From Streptococcus oralis (GTDB lineage: Bacteria; Bacillota; Bacilli; Lactobacillales; Streptococcaceae), in NCBI RefSeq assembly GCF_021497945.1, contig NZ_CP046524.1, positions 1,275,501 to 1,339,500 of the forward strand: DNA of 64,000 bases, given 5' to 3'. The position numbers and the translations under genes are program-made. Shown one piece after another: positions 9,234 through 17,630 of the stretch; the stretch's first letter is position 1, and the number at the start of each line of letters is the position of its first letter. The notes under the pieces are model-generated. The model searched no databases. It worked only from the letters and a program-made list of their open reading frames with translations, and was not told the DNA's origin.

Positions 9234-9863
9234 TTATAACGAACTAAAATCATATAATTGTGGATAGTGATCGCATTCTGGGTTCTTTGGGTGACAGATA
9301 GCCCGTCCAAAGTAAATCATGGCTTGATGGGCTGCCAACCATTTCTCTGGTGGCAGAATGTCCATGACACGTTTTTCTACTTCGAGGGGTGTGGCCGATT
9401 TTTTAACAATATCATGATGTTTGCAGATACGCTCAACATGAGTATCCACTGCAAAGGCTGGAATTCCAAAGCCCACACTCAGTACTACATTAGCTGTTTT
9501 ACGACCAACACCAGCTAGACTTTCTAATTCCTCTCGTGTCTGAGGCACTTGACCGTCAAAATCGTCTAGTAACTGTTGGGCACATTTTTTTAGAAACTTG
9601 GCCTTATTTCGATAAAGTCCTAGGCGGGAAATGTGTGAGGCAATTTCACTTTCAGTCGCGACAGACATGGCTTGAGGCGTTGGAAAGGCTGCAAAGAGAG
9701 CTGGCGTAGCCTTGTTGACTGCAGCATCTGTTGTCTGAGCTGACAACATCACCGCAACCAGTAGTTCAAAATGATTGGTAAAATCAAGGCTGGGTTTGGC
9801 GTCTGGGAAGAGAGCTATGATTTCTTCTAGCACTTTTCGTGCTCGTTTTTTTGACAAGACCAT
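9234..9863 (-). CDS. nth: Endonuclease III-type DNA glycosylase/AP lyase, with an altered iron-sulfur loop
   Basis: The 209-residue protein keeps the helix-hairpin-helix GVGRKTANVV with the Schiff-base Lys and the catalytic Asp in FAVDTHVER. Family members excise oxidised pyrimidines and cut the abasic site. The C-terminal [4Fe-4S] loop, normally C-x6-C-x2-C-x5-C, reads CHPKNPECDHYPQLYDF here: only the first two Cys remain, and positions three and four are Tyr and Phe. The gene overlaps the yceD stop by one base (TAATG). Confidence 0.92.
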   Translation of the reverse strand: MVLSKKRARKVLEEIIALFPDAKPSLDFTNHFELLVAVMLSAQTTDAAVNKATPALFAAFPTPQAMSVATESEIASHISRLGLYRNKAKFLKKCAQQLLDDFDGQVPQTREELESLAGVGRKTANVVLSVGFGIPAFAVDTHVERICKHHDIVKKSATPLEVEKRVMDILPPEKWLAAHQAMIYFGRAICHPKNPECDHYPQLYDFSSL

Positions 9864-10405
9864 TATTCGTCTCCGTCAAATAGTCCTTGCAAGCCAGCAA
9901 ATGGACTGTTTTCTTCTTTCTTGACTGCTTGTTGAGCTTGGTACTCCTCCTCCGTCATGATTTGCCAGTCATTACCTGAAACAAATCCTTGACCAGCTTC
10001 TTCTTCAGCTGTCAAGACTTTGATTGGAATGTTTAGCAAGATATTATCTGACACACTCTCAGCAAGGTCGATTTCCCCATTTTCGATAGGCAGGACCAAG
10101 TCATCATCTAAAACTTCCTGATCTAGTTGGTTGGTTGCGCCTTCCATGAAAACCTCTGTCACTGGATAAGACTCTGCCAACTCAACTGGCTCCATACTGC
10201 GACTGGAAGCAAGGACAATGGTGTAAGATAGTTGATAATCTAAGAAATACATACGGTCTTCGTATTGGACCTTCCCTACCGTAAGGATATCTTTGACATC
10301 TAAAATCTCTTGATTCCGTTTACGCAAGTCTGCTGCCAGGTCTAAAGCTTGTTCAAAGTGTAGGCCTTCAGGCTGCTTACGAATTTCTTGAATATTTAAC
10401 TTCAT
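9863..10405 (-). CDS. yceD: DUF177 / YceD family protein (23S rRNA accumulation protein)
   Basis: This 180-residue acidic protein starts MKLNIQEIRKQPEGLHFEQ and has the strand-rich centre plus a conserved VLTAEEEAGQGFVSGNDWQIMTEEEY end typical of DUF177. In other bacteria YceD supports 23S rRNA accumulation and usually precedes rpmF. Here it precedes nth instead, joined by a one-base stop/start overlap. An extended -10 (TGGTATAAT) lies upstream. Confidence 0.82.
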   Translation of the reverse strand: MKLNIQEIRKQPEGLHFEQALDLAADLRKRNQEILDVKDILTVGKVQYEDRMYFLDYQLSYTIVLASSRSMEPVELAESYPVTEVFMEGATNQLDQEVLDDDLVLPIENGEIDLAESVSDNILLNIPIKVLTAEEEAGQGFVSGNDWQIMTEEEYQAQQAVKKEENSPFAGLQGLFDGDE

Positions 10406-10573
10406 ATTTCCTCCATAAAGATGTACTCACTTGATTATACCATGAAAAGGCTATAAGTCAGCTTTCCAAACTTTGATATTAAAACCTTATTTTTTAATAT
10501 ATTTACTATGACAAACTTTCCTATTAGTGCTATACTATAGGCAAGAATACACCAGAGCAAGGAGGATGCTCAT

Positions 10574-10903
10574 ATGGAAGACAAAGCACTCATCGCTGAA
10601 GCTTACCAACTCCTTTCCGAGTTAAATAAAAGCTACCAAAGCTGCAAACAAGGTACAGCCGATGATATTCGACTGCAAGAGCTGCTAAACAGCACTCTCC
10701 AGGAACTTAAAAAAGCGGAAAAGTTGGACAACAGTATCTTAATCGACCTCGAGAAATTTTACCAACGTACCAGTCTTCTGATTGGACTGGGCAGTCTAAA
10801 ACTAAACGACCAAGCACGCAACGCTTGGCGCAACTATGACAAGTTCCATTATGAGCATGTCAAACACGTACTAACTCTCTATGGACCTGTTTTTGGATTT
10901 TAG
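10574..10903 (+). CDS. Small all-helical protein of unknown function
   Basis: The 109-residue product (MEDKALIAEAYQLLSELNKS...) is predicted to be almost entirely helical, with heptad-like leucines across residues 5-80 and no membrane segment or signal peptide. The size and helix pattern recall enterocin-A-type bacteriocin immunity proteins, but I see no decisive motif, so that is only a suggestion. Start ATG 10574 follows AAGGAGG. A promoter (ATGACA-17-TATACT) lies about 40 nt upstream. It is divergent from yceD and separated from the ABC-F gene by that gene's own promoter and attenuator. Confidence 0.6.
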   Translation: MEDKALIAEAYQLLSELNKSYQSCKQGTADDIRLQELLNSTLQELKKAEKLDNSILIDLEKFYQRTSLLIGLGSLKLNDQARNAWRNYDKFHYEHVKHVLTLYGPVFGF

Positions 10904-10927
10904 AGTTTAGAATTTTGGATTTTCTAT

Positions 10928-10956
10928 TGACAAAATTTCCTGAAAGGTATAGGATA
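10928..10956 (+). promoter_or_regulatory. Promoter of the ABC-F attenuator transcript
   Basis: TTGACA (10928-10933) and TAGGAT (10951-10956) have a 17-nt spacer. The predicted start is near 10963, about 310 nt before the ABC-F start codon. Confidence 0.7.
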
Positions 10957-10986
10957 GAGGTACTAATACTCGGAGGTAAGGGAGAC

Positions 10987-10998
10987 ATGAACAACTAA
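10987..10998 (+). CDS. Three-codon leader peptide (M-N-N) of the ABC-F attenuator
   Basis: ATG-AAC-AAC-TAA follows GGAGG (10973-10977) with 9-nt spacing. The stop codon ends one base before the 5' arm of the first leader hairpin (11000). A ribosome held here would mask that arm. Translation is inferred from the strong Shine-Dalgarno and from the geometry of the downstream pairings. Confidence 0.6.
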   Translation: MNN

Positions 10999-10999
10999 G

Positions 11000-11240
11000 T
11001 CTATCAAATAAAGAACTTTATTTAGTAGATCTTGTTTTTGTCTCTTTTTGCATGCTCTTTTGGTACTAGATTTTCTAGTACTTTATCCTCTTTGAAAATC
11101 AAAAAACTAGAAAGCTAACCATCTGCTCCTCTTGGCTTGGATAGAGTTAGACGGACCTAGGTTGACAAGATTTTTGACATGGATAATGGTGTTTTTGACA
11201 GTGACTTTGGGCTCTACTAGATAAAGTAGAGCTTTTTGTT
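11000..11240 (+). promoter_or_regulatory. Transcription attenuator upstream of the ABC-F gene
   Basis: Three mutually exclusive pairings are visible. Hairpin 1: TCTATCAAATAAAG (11000-11013) with CTTTATTTAGTAGA (11016-11029). Antiterminator: CTTTATTTAGTAGATC (11016-11031) with GCTCTACTAGATAAAG (11211-11226), 15 of 16 positions pairing including one G-U. Terminator: GCTCTACT (11211-11218) with AGTAGAGC (11225-11232), then TTTTT. A separate 8-bp hairpin (GTACTAGA/TCTAGTAC, 11063-11081) lies between. Freeing 11016-11031 blocks the terminator 34 nt before the coding start. Confidence 0.85.
11087..11120 (+). repeat. Possible degenerate boxA of a BOX element
   Basis: CTCTTTGAAAATCAAAAAAC followed by TAGAAAGCTAACC resembles, from memory, the start of pneumococcal boxA (ATGAAAATCAAAGAGCAAAC, then TAGGAAGCTAGCC). 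No boxB or boxC follows. It lies inside the attenuator leader. Weak call. Confidence 0.3.
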
Positions 11241-11273
11241 ATGCACTATGGACATTCTAGAAAGGGCAACAAT

Positions 11274-12800
11274 ATGATAAAAATCAATCATCTAACCATC
11301 ACTCAAAACAAAGATCTACGAGATCTTGTATCTGACCTAACCATGACTATCCGAGACGGGGAAAAGGTTGCTATTATTGGTGAAGAAGGAAATGGTAAAT
11401 CGACTTTACTACGAGCTTTAATGGGGGAAGCATTACCTGATTTTACTATCAAGGGCGACATCCAGTCTGACCTTCAGTCACTAGCCTACATTCCTCAAAA
11501 GTTATCCGAGGACCTGAAAGAAAGATCTCTACACGACTACTTCTTTTTAGATTCAGCTAATCTAGGCTACGGTCTCCTCTATCGTTTGGCGGAGGAATTA
11601 CACTTTGATAGCGACCGTTTTGCTAGCGACCAAGAGATTGGCAGTCTATCAGGGGGCGAAGCTTTGAAAATTCAGCTCATCCACGAGTTAGCAAAACCTT
11701 TTGAGATTCTATTTTTAGATGAACCTTCAAATGACCTAGACCTTGAGACGGTTGATTGGCTAAAAAGGCAGATTCGAAAGATTAGGCAAACTGTTGTTTT
11801 CATTTCCCATGATGAAGACTTTCTTTCTCAAACGGCAGATACTATTGTCCACTTGCGCCTGGTCAAGCACCGGAAAGAAGCGGAAACACTAGTAGAGCAT
11901 TTAGACTATGATCTCTATAGTGAGCAGAGAAAGGCTAATTTTGCCAGACAAAGCCAGCAAGCTGCTAACGACCAGAGAGCTTATGACAAAACTATAGAAA
12001 AACATCGCCGAGTTAAGCAAAATGTAGAAACTGCACTTCGAGCTACCAAAGACAGTACTGCTGGTCGCCTATTGGCTAAAAAGATGAAAACAGTTCTCTC
12101 TCAAGAAAAACGCTTTGAAAAGGAAGCTCAGTCCATGATCCAAAAACCACTTGAAGAGGAACAAATCCAACTTTTCTTTTCAGACATCCAACCATTAGCG
12201 GCTTCTAAAGTCTTAGTCCAACTTGAAAAAGAAAATTTGTCCATTGGCGAGCGCATTTTAGCCCAGGAGTTGCAACTAACTGTCCGTGGTCAAGATAAAA
12301 TCGGTATTATCGGGCCCAATGGTGTTGGAAAATCGACTTTGTTAGCCAAGTTGCAACAACTCCTAAGCGACAAAAGAGAAATTTCTCTTGGTTTTATGCC
12401 ACAAGATTACCACAAAAAACTGGAATTGGATCTATCTCCAGTAGCCTATCTCAGCAAAACTGGGGAAAAAGAGGAATTACAGAAAATCCAATCTCACTTA
12501 GCCAGTCTCAATTTCAGTTATCCAGAGATGCACCACCAAATCCGCTCCTTATCTGGTGGTCAACAGGGTAAACTGCTTCTTTTGGAATTAGTCCTGCGAA
12601 AACCAAACTTTCTCATTCTGGATGAGCCTACACGAAACTTTTCTCCCACTTCTCAACCCGAAATCAGAAAACTCTTTGCCTCTTATCCCGGCGGTCTGAT
12701 CAATGTTTCGCATGACAGACGCTTCTTAAAAGAGGTCTGTACGAGTCTCTATCGTTTAACAGAACATGGTTTAGAAGTCGTCGATTTACAAGATTTATAA
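11274..12800 (+). CDS. ABC-F family ATPase, probable ribosome-protection (antibiotic resistance-type) factor
   Basis: The 508-residue protein has two nucleotide-binding domains and no membrane segments. NBD1 shows GEEGNGKSTLL, LSGGE and LFLDEPSNDLD. A charged helical linker covers roughly residues 195-290. NBD2 shows GPNGVGKSTLL, LSGGQ and FLILDEPTRNFSP. The DEPTRNFSP box, rather than DEPTNHLD, is typical of Lsa/Sal/Vga-like factors that dislodge lincosamides, pleuromutilins or streptogramin A from the ribosome. Start ATG 11274 has AAGGG. Expression is probably controlled by the upstream attenuator, which supports a drug-induced role. The substrate range cannot be read from sequence. Confidence 0.85.
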   Translation: MIKINHLTITQNKDLRDLVSDLTMTIRDGEKVAIIGEEGNGKSTLLRALMGEALPDFTIKGDIQSDLQSLAYIPQKLSEDLKERSLHDYFFLDSANLGYGLLYRLAEELHFDSDRFASDQEIGSLSGGEALKIQLIHELAKPFEILFLDEPSNDLDLETVDWLKRQIRKIRQTVVFISHDEDFLSQTADTIVHLRLVKHRKEAETLVEHLDYDLYSEQRKANFARQSQQAANDQRAYDKTIEKHRRVKQNVETALRATKDSTAGRLLAKKMKTVLSQEKRFEKEAQSMIQKPLEEEQIQLFFSDIQPLAASKVLVQLEKENLSIGERILAQELQLTVRGQDKIGIIGPNGVGKSTLLAKLQQLLSDKREISLGFMPQDYHKKLELDLSPVAYLSKTGEKEELQKIQSHLASLNFSYPEMHHQIRSLSGGQQGKLLLLELVLRKPNFLILDEPTRNFSPTSQPEIRKLFASYPGGLINVSHDRRFLKEVCTSLYRLTEHGLEVVDLQDL

Positions 12801-12813
12801 ATGTTGAACATAG

Positions 12814-12847
12814 CAAGAATCCAGAGAACTGTCTCTGGATTCTTTTT
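12814..12847 (+). terminator. Terminator of the ABC-F gene
   Basis: AGAATCCAGAGA and TCTCTGGATTCT form a 12-bp stem followed by TTTTT. The T-run overlaps the stop codon of the convergent htpX. Confidence 0.85.
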
Positions 12848-13745
12848 ACATTTGTTTCAAGCGTTCGATTCGCTCTGAGATAGGTGGGTGGGTATAAAAG
12901 AGTTTTTGTAGTCCGCCACCTTTCTTAGGGTCATTGATATAAAGAGCGCTGCTAGCATCGTCAACATGGTGATGCATCGGCTCGCTATTGTCCAATTTAC
13001 GCAAGGCATTGATCATCCCTTGAGGATTGCGGGTCAGCTCCACACTAGATGCATCCGCCAGAAATTCCCTCTGACGGGAAATGGCTAGTTGTACCAAGGT
13101 TGCTGCCAAGGGAGCCAAAACAATTGCTAGGAGAGAGATGACAAGCATGATAATCTCTAGACCATTTCCATCGCGATCATTATCACTCCGTCTGCGGCCT
13201 GCGCCACCCCACCACATCATCCGACCAGCCATACTAGATAGCAGTGTAATAGCACCAGCAAGTGCAACAGCAATGGTCGAAATGCGGATATCGTAGTTCC
13301 GAATGTGACTGACTTCATGACCCATGACCGCTTCTAGCTCCTCACGGTTCATGATGGCTAGGAGACCCGAAGTGGCCGCAACTGCCGCATTCTGCGGATT
13401 CGAACCTGTTGCAAAGGCATTTAAAGAAGAATCCTCAATGATGAAAACACGCGGCATGGGAATCTGAGCGACCATGGCCATATCTTCTACTACATGGTAG
13501 AGGTCTGGAGCTGTTTGCTCATCAACCTCACGCGCCCCATTCATAGACATGACAATCTCTGTTGATTGAAAGATCATGGTCAGAGCGTAGATAAGACCAA
13601 TGATCAAGGCAATAATCATGCCACCAAGACCTGAGCGCATAAAGAGATAGCCAACAGCATAACCAACCAAGGCCAAGAGTAGGAAGAAAACCAGCAACAA
13701 AATCCAAGTTTTTCGTTTATTGCTCGCAATTTGATCAAACAACAT
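12846..13745 (-). CDS. htpX: HtpX-type membrane zinc metalloprotease (M48)
   Basis: The 299-residue protein has two N-terminal membrane helices (about 17-35 and 38-57), the zinc motif in [13 protein letters not shown], two further hydrophobic segments (about 155-230) and the downstream Glu in [14 protein letters not shown]. HtpX degrades damaged membrane proteins, overlapping FtsH. I chose ATG 13745 over the upstream GTG 13754: AGG with 8-nt spacing precedes the ATG, and family members begin [14 protein letters not shown]. It follows lemA by about one base, a conserved pairing. Confidence 0.95.
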   Translation of the reverse strand: MLFDQIASNKRKTWILLLVFFLLLALVGYAVGYLFMRSGLGGMIIALIIGLIYALTMIFQSTEIVMSMNGAREVDEQTAPDLYHVVEDMAMVAQIPMPRVFIIEDSSLNAFATGSNPQNAAVAATSGLLAIMNREELEAVMGHEVSHIRNYDIRISTIAVALAGAITLLSSMAGRMMWWGGAGRRRSDNDRDGNGLEIIMLVISLLAIVLAPLAATLVQLAISRQREFLADASSVELTRNPQGMINALRKLDNSEPMHHHVDDASSALYINDPKKGGGLQKLFYTHPPISERIERLKQM

Positions 13746-13746
13746 C

Positions 13747-14307
13747 TTAGTCACCTAAACCGCTAAAGTCAACTTTAGGAACTGCCTTTTCCTCTTCAGG
13801 TGTTTGAAGGAAGTCTGCAGCTTTAAAGCCAAATAGTCCTGCGATGATGTTACTTGGGAAGCTTTCAAGTTTTACATTGTAGTTGCTGACAACACTGTTG
13901 TAGAGTTGGCGAGAGTAAGAAATTTTATTTTCTGTATTGGTCAACTCTTCTTGCAATTTGATAAAGTTAGCACTAGCTTTCAAGTCTGGGTAATTCTCTG
14001 CTACTGCAAAGATACCAGAAATCTGGCGGGTAAGGGCATCACTGGCCTTCATAGCTTCTGCCGGTGAAGTTGCTGCGGCTACTTGTCTACGAAGTTCTGT
14101 TACTTTTTCCAAGGTAGAACCTTCATATTTCGCATAGCCTTTGACTGTTTCAATCAAGTTTGGGAGGAGATCATTACGACGCTTTAACTGAACATCGATC
14201 TGGCTCCAAGCCTCCTTGGTTTGCATACGATTTTTAACCAAACCGTTATAGCTAACAATCACAAAAATAACAATCAGAGCCAAAACTCCAAGAATAATCC
14301 AAGTCAT
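13747..14307 (-). CDS. lemA: LemA family membrane protein
   Basis: The 186-residue protein has one N-terminal membrane helix ([20 protein letters not shown]) followed by the long helical LemA domain ([39 protein letters not shown]). LemA proteins are extracytoplasmic helical bundles of unclear function. The tight lemA-htpX pairing suggests a shared membrane quality-control role. A consensus -10 and an AAGGAA Shine-Dalgarno lie upstream. Confidence 0.93.
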   Translation of the reverse strand: MTWIILGVLALIVIFVIVSYNGLVKNRMQTKEAWSQIDVQLKRRNDLLPNLIETVKGYAKYEGSTLEKVTELRRQVAAATSPAEAMKASDALTRQISGIFAVAENYPDLKASANFIKLQEELTNTENKISYSRQLYNSVVSNYNVKLESFPSNIIAGLFGFKAADFLQTPEEEKAVPKVDFSGLGD

Positions 14308-14400
14308 AATCTTATTCCTTTCTGCTTTTAGATTACTACCAGTATATCAAATTTTTAATGAATATGGTAAAATAAGATGATACTAGAGAAGGAAACTACT

Positions 14401-15114
14401 ATGAAACCAGAAACATTTTACAGCCTACTAGCTGAGCAAAATCTCCCACTTTCTGACCAGCAAAAGAACCAATTTGAACAGTATTTTGAACTCTTGGTCG
14501 AGTGGAATGAAAAGATTAACCTGACCGCTATTACAGACAAAGAAGAAGTTTATCTCAAACATTTTTATGATTCGATTGCACCCATACTGCAAGGTTTGAT
14601 TTCAAATGGAACTATCAAACTTCTTGATATCGGAGCGGGGGCAGGTTTTCCTAGTCTACCCATGAAAATCCTCTATCCTCAGTTAGATGTGACCATCATT
14701 GATTCGCTAAATAAACGAATCAACTTCCTTCAGCTTTTGGCTCAGGAGTTGGATTTGGATGGTGTTCACTTCTACCATGGACGCGCTGAAGACTTTGCTC
14801 AAGACAAGAATTTCCGTGCTCAATATGATTTTGTAACAGCTCGTGCGGTTGCCCGCATGCAGGTTTTGTCTGAATTGACTATTCCCTACCTTAAAGTTGG
14901 CGGAAAACTATTGGCACTCAAGGCCAGCAATGCGCCTGAGGAGTTATTAGAAGCCAAGAATGCCCTCAACCTCCTCTTTAGCAAGGTAGAGAACAACCTC
15001 AGCTATGCCCTGCCAAATGGAGATCCGCGCTATATCACTGTCGTCGAAAAGAAAAAGGAAACCCCAAACAAATATCCACGTAAGGCTGGCATGCCTAACA
15101 AACGCCCGCTTTAA
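14401..15114 (+). CDS. rsmG: 16S rRNA (guanine527-N7)-methyltransferase
   Basis: The 237-residue SAM-dependent enzyme methylates G527 in the 530 loop of 16S rRNA, and its loss gives low-level streptomycin resistance. The SAM motif [17 protein letters not shown] is near residue 70, with NEKINLTAI and FVTARAVA also conserved. Start ATG 14401 follows AAGGAAA; the extra upstream codons in the open frame lack support. The tail [14 protein letters not shown] is typical. Confidence 0.96.
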   Translation: MKPETFYSLLAEQNLPLSDQQKNQFEQYFELLVEWNEKINLTAITDKEEVYLKHFYDSIAPILQGLISNGTIKLLDIGAGAGFPSLPMKILYPQLDVTIIDSLNKRINFLQLLAQELDLDGVHFYHGRAEDFAQDKNFRAQYDFVTARAVARMQVLSELTIPYLKVGGKLLALKASNAPEELLEAKNALNLLFSKVENNLSYALPNGDPRYITVVEKKKETPNKYPRKAGMPNKRPL

Positions 15115-15149
15115 TCCTATCAATAGCGCGCCCTTGTTTAAAGTTGAGT

Positions 15150-15170
15150 AAAAATGATTTACAAAATCAT
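15150..15170. repeat. First copy of a 21-bp palindromic direct repeat upstream of uraA
   Basis: AAAAATGATTTACAAAATCAT occurs here and again at 15197-15217. Each copy is itself an inverted repeat (ATGATTT-ACA-AAATCAT). The first copy is followed by a C-rich stretch, not by T residues. Confidence 0.7.
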
Positions 15171-15194
15171 ACCTCCCCTCATTTCTAGGCTCGG

Positions 15195-15223
15195 GAAAAA
15201 ATGATTTACAAAATCATTTTTTT
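15195..15223 (+). terminator. Second palindrome copy: AT-rich terminator overlapping the uraA promoter
   Basis: AAAAAATGATTT and AAATCATTTTTT form a perfect 12-bp stem with an ACA loop and a T-run. It could end rsmG transcription. The loop and 3' arm also contain the uraA -35 box. Confidence 0.6.
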
Positions 15224-15233
15224 CTGCTATACT
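15205..15233 (+). promoter_or_regulatory. Promoter of uraA
   Basis: TTTACA (15205-15210) and TATACT (15228-15233) have a 17-nt spacer. The -35 lies inside the second palindrome. Confidence 0.75.
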
Positions 15234-15239
15234 ATCTTA

Positions 15240-15375
15240 AGCAAAGGTTTTTAATGTCATCCCGTGAGGTGACGAAGACGCAGAAATATATGAAGTTCTT
15301 TAAGAATGGAATAATCTTTTTAAAGAAGTCTTACTCTGAGAGCCTGTTGCTGTAAAATAATGGGCTCTTTTTTGA
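15240..15375 (+). promoter_or_regulatory. PyrR-responsive attenuator leader of uraA
   Basis: GTCA-TCCCGTGAGG-TGAC (15256-15273) carries the same ten-base loop as the pyrR leader. AGAGCC near 15340 and GGGCTCTTTTTT near 15360 form a terminator shortly before the start codon. High UMP would reduce uracil uptake. Confidence 0.88.
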
Positions 15376-15395
15376 TGCCCAAAAGTGAGGTTTAT

Positions 15396-16679
15396 ATGAA
15401 ACAAGAATCAACTATTGATTTGTTACTAGACGTTGACCAACGTCCTTCAGCTGGTAAAGGCATTCTCCTCAGCTTCCAGCACGTTTTTGCCATGTTTGGT
15501 GCAACCATTCTCGTTCCCTTAATTTTGGGAATGCCTGTATCTGTTGCCCTTTTTGCATCAGGTGTTGGGACACTCATCTACATGATATCAACTGGCTTTA
15601 AAGTTCCAGTCTATCTCGGATCATCCTTCGCCTTTATCACGGCCATGTCTCTAGCTATGAAAGAGATGGGTGGTGACGTCTCTGCTGCTCAAACAGGGGT
15701 TATCCTGACTGGTTTGGTTTATGTCCTTGTGGCTGCAAGTGTTCGTTTTGCAGGTACAAAATGGATCGATAAACTCTTACCACCAATCATTATCGGACCC
15801 ATGATTATTGTTATTGGTCTTGGACTGGCAAATTCAGCTGTTACGAACGCTGGACTTGTAGCAGATGGAAATTGGAAAAATGCACTTGTAGCTGTCGTAA
15901 CTTTCTTGATTGCTGCTTTTATCAATACAAAAGGAAAAGGCTTCCTTCGTATCATTCCTTTCCTCTTTGCCATTATCGGTGGTTACATCTTCGCAGTGAC
16001 ACTTGGCTTGGTTGACTTTACTCCAGTCCTAGAAGCTAACTGGTTTGAAATCCCTGGTTTCTACTTACCATTTAGTACAGGCGGAGCCTTCAAAGAGTAT
16101 AACCTCTACTTCGGTCCTGAAACAATCGCCATCTTGCCTATTGCTATCGTGACCATTTCAGAACACATCGGAGACCACACAGTTTTGAGCCAAATCTGTG
16201 GCCGTCAATTTCTGAAAGAACCAGGACTTCACCGTACGCTTCTCGGTGACGGTATCGCGACATCTGTATCAGCCTTCCTCGGTGGACCAGCTAATACGAC
16301 TTACGGTGAAAATACAGGGGTTATCGGGATGACTCGTATCGCTTCTGTCTCAGTTATCCGTAACGCAGCCTTTATCGCAATTGCACTTAGCTTCCTTGGC
16401 AAATTTACTGCCTTGATCTCAACAATCCCAAGTGCTGTACTTGGTGGGATGTCCATCCTTCTCTACGGAGTTATCGCCAGCAACGGTTTGAAAGTCTTGA
16501 TCAAGGAGCGCGTTGATTTCAGTCAAATGCGTAACCTCATCATTGCTAGTGCTATGTTGGTTCTTGGGCTTGGTGGAGCCATCCTCAAAGTAGGACCAGT
16601 TACCCTTTCAGGTACTGCCCTATCAGCTATGACAGGTATCATCTTAAACCTGATCTTACCATACGAAAATAAAGACTAG
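15396..16679 (+). CDS. uraA: Uracil permease (NCS2/UraA family)
   Basis: This 427-residue membrane protein has the repeated hydrophobic segments of the 7+7 NCS2 fold. It shows FQHVFAMFGATILVPLILG, GSSFAFITAMS, the conserved EHIGDHTVLSQICG motif (about residue 255) and the GGPANTTYGENTGVIGMT motif. It imports uracil with protons. Start ATG 15396 is preceded by GTGAGGTTTAT; upstream in-frame ATGs lie inside the terminator region and were rejected. Control by PyrR is supported by the leader. Confidence 0.95.
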   Translation: MKQESTIDLLLDVDQRPSAGKGILLSFQHVFAMFGATILVPLILGMPVSVALFASGVGTLIYMISTGFKVPVYLGSSFAFITAMSLAMKEMGGDVSAAQTGVILTGLVYVLVAASVRFAGTKWIDKLLPPIIIGPMIIVIGLGLANSAVTNAGLVADGNWKNALVAVVTFLIAAFINTKGKGFLRIIPFLFAIIGGYIFAVTLGLVDFTPVLEANWFEIPGFYLPFSTGGAFKEYNLYFGPETIAILPIAIVTISEHIGDHTVLSQICGRQFLKEPGLHRTLLGDGIATSVSAFLGGPANTTYGENTGVIGMTRIASVSVIRNAAFIAIALSFLGKFTALISTIPSAVLGGMSILLYGVIASNGLKVLIKERVDFSQMRNLIIASAMLVLGLGGAILKVGPVTLSGTALSAMTGIILNLILPYENKD

Positions 16680-16691
16680 TCATCTATACAC

Positions 16692-16722
16692 ACAAAATCC
16701 ACTCAGTTGAGTGGATTTTTCT
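16692..16722 (+). terminator. Terminator between uraA and the convergent CPBP gene
   Basis: AATCCACTCAGTTGAGTGGATT followed by TTT. The A-rich left flank lets it serve both directions. Confidence 0.75.
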
Positions 16723-16727
16723 GATTC

Positions 16728-17486
16728 TTACCTTCCCCATGCAATCAAGAGATACATGAGGCTAGAACCAAACATATCTGCCAGAGCATGCATAAGGAAA
16801 AATGGCAAAAGATTTTTAACCTTATACTTGTATAGAAAATAATAGAATAAACCATAAACTACACCAATAACCAGTGCCCACACCAATCCTTGATAAGTGT
16901 GAAAAGAAATCCGAATGAGGGTAGAATAAAACAAAACCCGCCACTTGTGCTTTTCTTTCACTGAGGTCAACAACCCTAGAAAGAAAAACTCTTCATAGAA
17001 GCCATTTAACAAGGCATAGGCAATTGCCATCGGACTAAGCGCTAGGAATTTCCGTATAATTTCCATGGGATCTATGTGGGCAAAAAGAGCTGGATTTAAG
17101 TAATTGTATTCACCAGTTAGTGTCGTCACCAAGTCTCCAAACAATCCCACAATGGCAAATATAAATGGAACCCAAAAGAGAAGGGACCAGGTCCAACGAA
17201 TAGGAAGTTGTTTGAAATCATAATTCCGAATCAAAAGGTAAAGCAAGGCTAAGGTCAGAAGTATCACTTGCAAGGTGAAGTTGCTGGAATAGGCTGCTCC
17301 TTCGCTGACAGTATAACTTGTCGTGTCCACGGCACTTGACAAGTCTGTCGGAAACGTACTTGCTAAAAAGAGCTCCGTTGATCGAATGATAAACAGGCCA
17401 AACATCAGAACTGTAATAATCAGAATGTCAAACCATCTCAAGTAGCGCAGGGGCTTAGTTGGGTGAATACTTTGTAAAATCTTCAT
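16728..17486 (-). CDS. CPBP (CAAX/Abi-type) intramembrane metalloprotease family protein
   Basis: The 252-residue protein has six or so hydrophobic segments. It carries the CPBP motifs: paired Glu in LLNGFYEEFFFLGLL (residues about 165), an FHTYQG segment and a C-terminal HALADMF. Streptococcal members include bacteriocin-locus immunity proteins and proteins of unknown role. No bacteriocin gene is seen beside it, so function is open. GGAGG precedes ATG 17486. A 144-bp spacer with no clear feature separates it from the DMT transporter. Confidence 0.8.
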   Translation of the reverse strand: MKILQSIHPTKPLRYLRWFDILIITVLMFGLFIIRSTELFLASTFPTDLSSAVDTTSYTVSEGAAYSSNFTLQVILLTLALLYLLIRNYDFKQLPIRWTWSLLFWVPFIFAIVGLFGDLVTTLTGEYNYLNPALFAHIDPMEIIRKFLALSPMAIAYALLNGFYEEFFFLGLLTSVKEKHKWRVLFYSTLIRISFHTYQGLVWALVIGVVYGLFYYFLYKYKVKNLLPFFLMHALADMFGSSLMYLLIAWGR

Positions 17487-17630
17487 ATCTCCTCCTTCTA
17501 GCAGTTAAAGATTGGTTTATTGTAAGAAAAGAAACTTAAAATTTTATAAAATTCCACTCTCATTCCTTAGCCGTAATCAATATTTCGATAGGATATTCAA
17601 ACCAACCACTTTTTACGAGTAACTAGTTTC

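Noticed and set aside
11233..11273. ATG at 11241 as the ABC-F start (adds 11 residues)
   Set aside because: It lies directly on the terminator T-run with no Shine-Dalgarno. ATG 11274 has AAGGG at proper spacing and matches the usual ABC-F N-terminus.
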